Shown here one piece after another: positions 59,234 through 64,000 of a DNA stretch of 64,000 nt; position 1 is the first letter of the stretch; each line of letters opens with the position of its first letter. This DNA is from CAVWCQ01 sp963753545 (GTDB taxonomy: Bacteria > Chloroflexota > Anaerolineae > Aggregatilineales > Aggregatilineaceae): contig CAVWCQ010000008.1 of NCBI GenBank assembly GCA_963753545.1, forward strand, positions 2,170,001-2,234,000, in the 5' to 3' direction. The translations under genes and the position numbers were made by a program. Under the pieces are notes generated by a model. The model searched no databases, was not told the DNA's origin, and saw only the letters and a program-made list of their open reading frames with translations.

Positions 59234-60254
59234 TTGAGATTGAAAGTCTCAATCATCACAAGCGAAACGGTCTTGTTTTCTGACCTGTGTAACGAGTGGG
59301 AAAGCCTGCTGTCCGACAGTGAGTCTGACTGTATCTTTCTGACACCAACCTGGCTTTCGGCCTGGTGGTTTGCTTACCATCCAGGCGACCTGTGGACGCT
59401 TGCCATTCGGGATGAGGATACGGGGCGGCTGGAAGGGTTGGCTCCCTGGTTCATCCAGCAGGGAACGAACGATATCTATGCGATTGGCTGCGTCGAGGTG
59501 ACGGATTACATCGACATCATCATGCGCCGGGGCCGCGAAACCGGCGTGTTGCAGGCTGTGGCGGCTTACCTGGAAGAACAGCGCGGTACCTGTTGGCGAA
59601 ATCTGTATCTGTAATATCCGATCCGATTCCCCGACTTTGACTGAACTGCCTCGGTTGCTTGAAGAAGACCGAGGCTTTTCTGTGTCTATTGAGCAGGAAG
59701 ACGTATGCCCGGTTCTGACTCTGCCCGCCGATTGGGAAACCTATGTATCCGGGCTGGACAAAAAGAACCGCCACGAACTGCGCCGCAAACTGCGCCGGGC
59801 CAGCGGGGAAGGGGAGGGCGTCGAACTTTATATCGTTGGGCCAGACGATGACCTGTCAGAAGCGATTGAGCATTTCCTGGCACTGATGGCCGCCAGTAGC
59901 CCCAACAAAGCGGAGTTTTTGCAGAATGCCCAGCATGTGCGGTTCTTCCGGCGGATTATTCCGGCGGCTGCCGAACGCGGCTGGCTGCAACTCTCATTTT
60001 TGACCGTACATGGCGAGCCTGCCGCGTCTTATCTGAGTTTCGATTATGGTAACCAGATCATGGTTTACAACTCCGGCCATAATCCTGAGGCGCACCGCCA
60101 TCTCAGCCCCGGTATCGTGTTGATGGGCCGCCTGATTGAAGTTGCCATCGCGCTGGGCCGGACGAAATTCGACTTCCTGCGCGGCAATGAGCCGTACAAA
60201 TATGACCTGGGCGGTCAGGATACTGCTATCTACACCATGAAGATCAAGGAGTAG
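59234..60254 (+). CDS. FemAB/GNAT-like acyltransferase (BioF2-like domain, one frameshift)
   Basis: A protein of about 339 residues after repair with the double-GNAT fold of FemAB or CelD-like proteins. The first half has SLLSDSESDCIFLTPTWLSA and WWFAYHPGDLW. The second has YVSGLDKKNRHELRRKLRR, YLSFDYGNQIMVYNSGHNPE and FDFLRGNEPYKYDLG, which are typical of this family. One base appears to be extra near 59613; removing an A gives WRNLYLYIRSDSPTL and joins the halves. The start is TTG 59234 or 59240, both behind gagagag. It lies 4 bp before an MshA-like glycosyltransferase gene, so they are one operon. Confidence 0.75.
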
Positions 60255-60258
60255 GCTG

Positions 60259-61510
60259 ATGCCCATCCGGCGGGTCGCGATGCTCAGCGTACATACCTCT
60301 CCTCTGGCAACGCTCGGCGGCAAAAAAACAGGGGGTATGAATGTCTATGTGCGCGAACTGAGCCGGGAACTGGGGCGGCGCGGCATCGACGTTGATGTGT
60401 TCACGCGCAGCGAAAATGCACAGAGTTCCGCGTGTAGCGGCTCTGGGTGAGCATGCCCGTGTCATCACTATCGAGACTGGACCCGAAACGCCGCTCAGCA
60501 CTGCGGAGATTTATCCCTATTTGCCAGAATTTGTCGAACGGGTGCAGCCGTTTGCCAGGCATGAACCGTATGATGTTATTTTCAGCCATTATTGGCTCAG
60601 TGGATGGGCGGCGCACGAACTGCGTGCGTTGTGGCGCGTGCCGGTGGTGCAGATGTTTCACACTCTGGGGCGCATGAAAAATCGGATAGCCCGGGAGTCT
60701 GGGCAGCACGAAGCGGATATTCGCATCTTCACCGAAACGGATATTATGTCGTGGGCCGACAGCCTGATCGCGGCAACCCCGGCAGAACGTGCCCAACTGC
60801 TGTGGCTGTATCGCGCGGATCGCCGGAAAATTGCAGTCGTCCCGCCCGGCGTCGATCTGGAACGGTTCCACACGATCCCGCCGGATGAGGCCAAGAAACA
60901 GATCGGGGTTCCAGCCGAGAAAAAAATGCTGCTATTTGTGGGCCGGATCGAGCCGCTGAAGGGTATTGATAATATCTTCCACGCGGTTGCCCTGCTGCGC
61001 GACCGGGTTCCCGACCTGCTCGAAAACCTGTATATCAGCATTATTGGCGGCGATTTTGAGGATGAGTTGCCCGATAGGGAGACACTCCGCCTGCGCGATC
61101 TGCGCACCGAACTCGATCTGGGAAATCTGGTCACGTTCCTGGGGGCGCGGGATCAGGACACTCTGCAATACTACTACAGTGCCGCCGAAGCGCTGATTAT
61201 GCCATCGGACTATGAGAGTTTCGGCATGGTGGCGCTGGAGGCGATGGCATGCGGAACCCCTGTGATCGCCTCGGAAGTTGGCGGGCTGGCCTTTCTGGTC
61301 CAGGACGAGGTGAACGGCTTTCACGTGCCGACGCGCGAACCGGAAGCGCTGGCCGGGCAAATTTGCCGTTTGCTGACGGAACCGGGACTGCGGGCGCGTT
61401 TGGGACAGGGGGCGCAGGCAGCGGCCCAACAATATAGCTGGCCGTCCATCGCGGATCGGCTGCTGGCTATTTTTGAAGAACAGGTGGCGCTGGCTTCCAT
61501 TCACGGCTAA
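60259..61510 (+). CDS. Glycosyltransferase, GT4 MshA/sucrose-phosphate-synthase-like (one frameshift)
   Basis: A GT-B transferase of about 416 residues after repair. The N-terminus has MLSVHTSPLATLGGKKTGGM and NVYVRELSRELGRRG, usual for MshA-like enzymes. The C-terminal half has LLFVGRIEPLKGIDNIFHA, MPSDYESFGMVALEAMACGT and PVIASEVGG. An extra base near 60420 breaks the frame shortly after FTRSEN; the second half resumes as RVPRVAALGEHARVI. The donor is probably a nucleotide sugar; the acceptor is unknown. It starts 4 bp after the FemAB-like gene. Confidence 0.85.
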
Positions 61511-61514
61511 GACA

Positions 61515-61545
61515 GGGGCGGCATGCTTGAGCCGCTCCCTATTTT
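61515..61545 (+). terminator. Weak terminator after the GT4 gene
   Basis: GGGGCGGC and GCCGCTCCC form an imperfect stem with a wobble pair, followed by TATTTTC. The T-run is short. Confidence 0.4.
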
Positions 61546-61587
61546 CTACGATCTGTTCAATGAAGCATTTCTTCTGAGGAGCGCGGG

Positions 61588-61911
61588 CTAGCCGCCGTAA
61601 GAATCGAGTGTATTGACGCCTTCGGCAGCGATATAGGGCTTCTGCTCTTCGAGTTCCAACGCTTTTTCCTCGCTGACTAGCGTTTGCCCGAAGTAGTACA
61701 ACACACTATTGAACTCATCGAAGCGATAGCGCCGCTTGACCCAGCCGTTGATTGGATGGTGAAAGACCGCGTCGAAGAGGACTGCATCATCGTCCAGTGC
61801 TGCTTCTTCGTCCACAATCCAGACAGGCGCGTATTGTTCCAGGTGCGGGCGCGCTTTTACATCCCGCGCCTGGCGGATGCGCTTGAGTTTTTCGGCTCTT
61901 TCCTTTTTCAT
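61588..61911 (-). CDS. Conserved hypothetical protein, about 107 aa
   Basis: A soluble protein with a Lys/Arg-rich N-terminus (KKERAEKLKRIRQARDVKAR) and a rest with acidic and aromatic residues (DEFNSVLYYFGQTLVSEEKA). No catalytic motif or membrane segment is seen. I do not recognise the family. The tail VNTLDSYGG is short and flexible. Confidence 0.6.
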   Translation of the reverse strand: MKKERAEKLKRIRQARDVKARPHLEQYAPVWIVDEEAALDDDAVLFDAVFHHPINGWVKRRYRFDEFNSVLYYFGQTLVSEEKALELEEQKPYIAAEGVNTLDSYGG

Positions 61912-62045
61912 CGAGGCTCCTCGAGTTTAGCAACATTTTTCACAACAATATTGTAGACAATTAACCTCTTTTCGGGTAGTCGCAGCCCGGCACACGCGGC
62001 GAGCTAATTCGACTATAATTCGCTTTATACGTGAAGGGAGCCAAT

Positions 62046-63728
62046 ATGCCATATTTAGCAGGAGCCTACCGGCCAGTCGCCCTCTTGGAAGCGCCGCGGG
62101 TCGCGTATAGCGAGGAAAGCGTGCATAGCGTCCGAGACATGGGGTTTAACTGGGTCTATCTCATGGGATTTAGCGGGTATCCCCCGGAGACTGAGACGCT
62201 TACTCCCCTGCGCGATGCGGTGCATCTCTATCAAAAAGCGGGGATTCAGGTATGCGCCACCTTGCCTGTCTCAAGTTGTGCCTACGCGGGAAGTTACCGC
62301 GAGCGCTCCTGGTGGGCACTTGATTCCAGCAAACACCGGATTCCCGCTGGGGAAGGTCGTGCGTTTGTGTGTTGGAATGCTCCCGAATGGCTGGCAGAAG
62401 TTCAGGACAATATCCGCCAGTTAATCGATTGCGGGGTCGATGGTATCTTCTTTCGCGAACCGTGGGTGGGGGGCATCCCCTATGAAATGGGTAATGGCCT
62501 GCTGGGGTCCGCGGGCTGTCACGATGCGCGCTGCCGCTCTGCCTATGCGGAAGCGATGGGCGGTGCTGAAATTCCCAAATGGGTTCATCAGCACAACGCG
62601 CGATCCCGGCAGTACCTCGCATGGCGAGCGGATTTAGCAGTGAGCCGCCTGAAAGAATGGATCGCCTTTGGTCATGCTCTGAAACCAGATTTGCATGTCG
62701 CCATCGAAGGGGTTGATCCGCTGCGTTATGACGCCTGGGTGCAATTTGGGATCGACTTGCAGCAGTTTGGAGAACTGGCGGATCGGGTGGTGATTGAGGG
62801 CGAACTTGCACGTTGGGATGGAACCTTGAACCAGAATGCCTCGGCACTGGCTGCTTCCGCGATACATACCGCCGTTCTGATGCGCCATATATCACCGCTG
62901 GCTGATCGAACCCTGGCGGCGAATCTGGCAGAAGCACAGGCCGAACAGGGAGTCGCTATTCCCAGCGATCCCAACCCTGCCTCAGAGGCGGCTGCTCGTT
63001 TGAATCGTTGGATCGTGTCTAATGAAGATTGGCTCGGCCAGGGTGTCCCCTGCGCTCCTGTGGGGATTTATGTTCCCCCGCTTCAGGTTGACTGGGCACG
63101 CAGCGCACCCTATGTGTGGGCCGCCTGCCAGTCCGTGATTCAGAACGGCTTGCCGTTCCGGCTGGTGTTTGATGACGACTGGTCTACTCTCAACACACTG
63201 ATCGTCCCGCCAGGAGAGGTAGCGGGACTGGATGATCGCCTTACGGCATGGGATGGGCAGGTGATCGCGCTGCACCAGAAGCGTCCTGGCAGGCTGATCT
63301 GGACCGCTTATGATCCGCCGCGCCAGAGTTGGCTGCATTGGTCGGCCCTGCGCTGGCTCACCTACCCGGTGGGAACGGCGATACGGAGTCGCTCCGCCCG
63401 TCCGGGGAAGCAAGCGCCCCAGTGGAGTCCACCGCATCATGAACTGATGGAAGCGTTGGGCACAGATTTCACGCCGCGTGTCGAGACGGAAGGGCAGGGG
63501 GCTGTCTTGTTTGTGATGCGGCGCGAGTCCAATGGCGAGGAGCAGTGGCATTTTGTGAATTATGCGGATGAACCGCAGCGCGTGACGGTTCACGCCTCAG
63601 ATTTTGTCAGCGGCTGGGTACACTCTCCGCAGGAAGCGTGGAGAACTCGTATTTTCGGCCACTCCCTGATTATGACTATTGCCGATTATAAAGTGGTGCG
63701 GCTGCTCAAACAGAGGGCCGGAGACTAG
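62046..63728 (+). CDS. Glycosidase-like TIM-barrel protein
   Basis: A 560-residue cytoplasmic-looking protein without signal peptide. The N-terminal 330 residues look like a TIM barrel (MGFNWVYLMGFSGYPPETE, GIQVCATLPVSSCAYAG, GVDGIFFREPWVGG, PDLHVAIEGVDPLRYDAW) and hold acidic residues at strand ends that could be catalytic. The rest has a GATase-like or beta-sandwich character with a DDDWSTLNTLIVPPGE stretch. The family is not clear; related groups are GH13-, GH29- or GH42-like enzymes. The start is ATG 62046 with gaaggga upstream. A TATAAT lies at 62014. Confidence 0.65.
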   Translation: MPYLAGAYRPVALLEAPRVAYSEESVHSVRDMGFNWVYLMGFSGYPPETETLTPLRDAVHLYQKAGIQVCATLPVSSCAYAGSYRERSWWALDSSKHRIPAGEGRAFVCWNAPEWLAEVQDNIRQLIDCGVDGIFFREPWVGGIPYEMGNGLLGSAGCHDARCRSAYAEAMGGAEIPKWVHQHNARSRQYLAWRADLAVSRLKEWIAFGHALKPDLHVAIEGVDPLRYDAWVQFGIDLQQFGELADRVVIEGELARWDGTLNQNASALAASAIHTAVLMRHISPLADRTLAANLAEAQAEQGVAIPSDPNPASEAAARLNRWIVSNEDWLGQGVPCAPVGIYVPPLQVDWARSAPYVWAACQSVIQNGLPFRLVFDDDWSTLNTLIVPPGEVAGLDDRLTAWDGQVIALHQKRPGRLIWTAYDPPRQSWLHWSALRWLTYPVGTAIRSRSARPGKQAPQWSPPHHELMEALGTDFTPRVETEGQGAVLFVMRRESNGEEQWHFVNYADEPQRVTVHASDFVSGWVHSPQEAWRTRIFGHSLIMTIADYKVVRLLKQRAGD

Positions 63729-63797
63729 CTCCGGCCACGTTTATGGTTCTCTTGGGTGAACCCTATTTGCGCGAAAATAGGTTGGGGAACCAGCTAA

Positions 63798-63992
63798 TTA
63801 ATTCACGATCTGGGTCCGGGGCGCTTGGTTGGGGAGCACTGCTTGGCCATTGACGATCTGGATATAGCTCCCAGGCCGGACCATCAAATCGGGACGCATA
63901 CTGACGCGGCGTGTTTTCCTCTCAATAGTGAGGTCTACCCAACCTCGTCCAACCCGTAAAACTCGACCATATTGGATAGGCGTGCCTGTCAT
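63798..63992 (-). CDS. Hypothetical protein, 64 aa as given (possibly longer at the N-terminus)
   Basis: A short beta-rich frame (VLRVGRGWVDLTIERKTRRV, YIQIVNGQAVLPNQ) close to the end of the window. The frame has no stop between its ATG and the edge, so the true start may lie outside. It resembles small SH3/KOW-like folds, but no family is recognised. Confidence 0.4.
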   Translation of the reverse strand: MTGTPIQYGRVLRVGRGWVDLTIERKTRRVSMRPDLMVRPGSYIQIVNGQAVLPNQAPRTQIVN

Positions 63993-64000
63993 TGGTGCGA

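Overview
The window looks like a chromosomal segment of a Chloroflexota (Anaerolineae-like) bacterium. This is inferred from the mix of genes and not from a database match. The signs are many LysM envelope proteins, a giant DUF11-repeat surface protein with a sortase domain, a membrane Ser/Thr kinase with an NBR1-type Ig ectodomain, a T-box leader, moderately GC-rich sequence, and housekeeping genes of bacterial type (valS, mutL, secD, secF, udk).

Layout. 1-6000: the end of an indolepyruvate oxidoreductase locus (iorB), an MFS transporter, a LysM/L,D-transpeptidase and two overlapping family-4-type glycosyltransferases. 6100-17555: one enormous secreted repeat protein (about 3817 aa when repaired, about 27 DUF11-like modules). 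It ends with an LPATG motif, a membrane hairpin and its own sortase domain. 17600-28000: an STPK with an NBR1-like ectodomain, small conserved proteins, a DUF1015 protein, two LysM proteins (one with a glycosidase-like barrel) and a DUF5060-type glycosidase-like protein. 28000-38500: a cNMP-domain histidine kinase, a NUDIX protein, a candidate structured RNA, an SPFH pair, a GT39-type membrane glycosyltransferase, a NERD-like/T5orf172 membrane protein and two tandem LysM proteins. 38500-46500: a dehydrogenase, two histidine kinases, a sirtuin, a receiver-MinD/ParA chimera and mutL. 46600-53700: secF/secD, HD and OsmC proteins, an ECF sigma/anti-sigma pair, a glutaredoxin-like protein, a sugar nucleotidyltransferase and a HEAT-type small protein. 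53700-64000: valS and a methyltransferase behind a T-box with a probable Val (GTC) specifier, a VTT membrane protein, udk, tRNA-Thr(CGT), a FemAB/GNAT-like protein, an MshA-like glycosyltransferase and a TIM-barrel-like protein.

Sequence quality matters here. About 20 single-base frame disruptions can be placed, mostly in short homopolymers, and they hit conserved genes such as secF as well as the giant gene. Most are best read as assembly or sequencing indels. Genes are therefore annotated as repaired spans with the lesion positions given. The giant gene carries about ten lesions in 11.4 kb, several times the density elsewhere, so real decay there is not excluded.

Taken together, much of the window is devoted to the cell envelope and its sensing: cell-wall-binding LysM proteins, a surface adhesin with sortase, glycosyltransferases, glycosidase-like proteins, Sec translocation and several kinases. 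The most striking observations are the adhesin that carries both a sortase sorting signal and a sortase in one polypeptide, a SecF with a duplicated periplasmic domain, a Val T-box placed in front of a methyltransferase, and a possible pseudoknotted RNA next to the NUDIX gene.
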